A stretch of DNA of 64,000 nucleotides from Echinococcus granulosus (Eukaryota; Platyhelminthes; Cestoda; Cyclophyllidea; Taeniidae): assembly GCF_000524195.1 (NCBI RefSeq), contig NW_020170390.1, positions 317,192 to 381,191 on the forward strand, in the 5' to 3' direction. Each line of letters starts with the position of its first letter. The stretch's first letter is position 1. The position numbers and the translations under genes are program-made. Shown here piece after piece: positions 63,924 to 64,000 of the stretch. The notes beneath the pieces are model-generated. The model ran no database searches. It was not told the origin of the DNA and saw only the letters and a program-made list of their open reading frames with translations.

Positions 63924-64000
63924 CTGTGAGCACGTGAGGAAGGGATGATACCCTTAATTAAAATCAATCAGTTGCTCAACATCAATTATCTAGTAAATCG
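63924..64000 (-). other. VARS intron running off the window
   Basis: Sequence upstream of the KMSKS exon, ending in a good acceptor at 63924. It is the 3' end of an intron whose 5' exon lies beyond the window. Confidence 0.7.

Noticed and set aside
1..64000. CRISPR arrays, prokaryotic operons, phage or defence systems
   Set aside because: Spliced genes with animal-type proteins throughout; no spaced direct repeats or bacterial gene features.

Overview
The window looks like nuclear DNA of a flatworm, most likely a tapeworm. The genes are split into many small exons by GT-AG introns. Many of these introns are only 29-75 nt long, mixed with introns of several hundred to several thousand bases. 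Intergenic DNA is AT-rich and holds retroelement debris and one 100-N assembly gap (9253-9352). The organism call is an inference from gene architecture and protein similarity; no rRNA, mitochondrial or spliced-leader sequence is present to confirm it. Because exons are small, single-ORF reading hides most genes. I rebuilt them by joining open frames across GT-AG boundaries whose phases agree and, where possible, whose translation follows a known protein family.

Layout. 1002-4779 (minus): complete 8-exon leucine-rich-repeat protein. 5285-6610 (minus): decayed Ty3/gypsy integrase region. 8629-9398: two copies of a ~200 bp LTR, the second broken by the N gap. 10069-11012 (plus): complete 6-exon cardiolipin synthase CRLS1. 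About 12383-12930 (minus): weak candidate for a cysteine-rich gene. 13482-18178 (plus): SNRNP48, the U11-48K protein of the minor spliceosome. 18621-19019 (plus): last exons of an unidentified gene. 22700-23743 (plus): large Ser-rich orphan exon. 23744-33058: long gene-poor stretch. 33059-44230 (minus): NRDE2, 12 exons. 47483-48641 (plus): CFAP77-like ciliary protein. 49651-50996 (minus): complete 6-exon prohibitin-2. 51350-51552: solo LTR with a perfect target-site duplication. 53910-55934 (plus): mitochondrial rhomboid protease PARL, first exon not found. 56671-57380: ~190 bp inverted repeat arms. 60527-60898 (plus): possible small signal-anchored protein. 61203-63923 (minus): C-terminal third of a valyl-tRNA synthetase running off the right edge.

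Three genes (CRLS1, PHB2, PARL) encode mitochondrial inner-membrane proteins that are functionally linked in animals: cardiolipin synthesis, the cardiolipin-associated prohibitin scaffold, and a protease of that membrane. PHB2 and PARL are divergent neighbours. Two more genes, NRDE2 and SNRNP48, act in nuclear RNA processing. No bacterial-style system, CRISPR array or gene-cluster novelty is visible. The more unusual material is the micro-intron gene structure, a stop-free 54-nt intron in NRDE2, a small LTR family with 4-bp target duplications, and the orphan exons.
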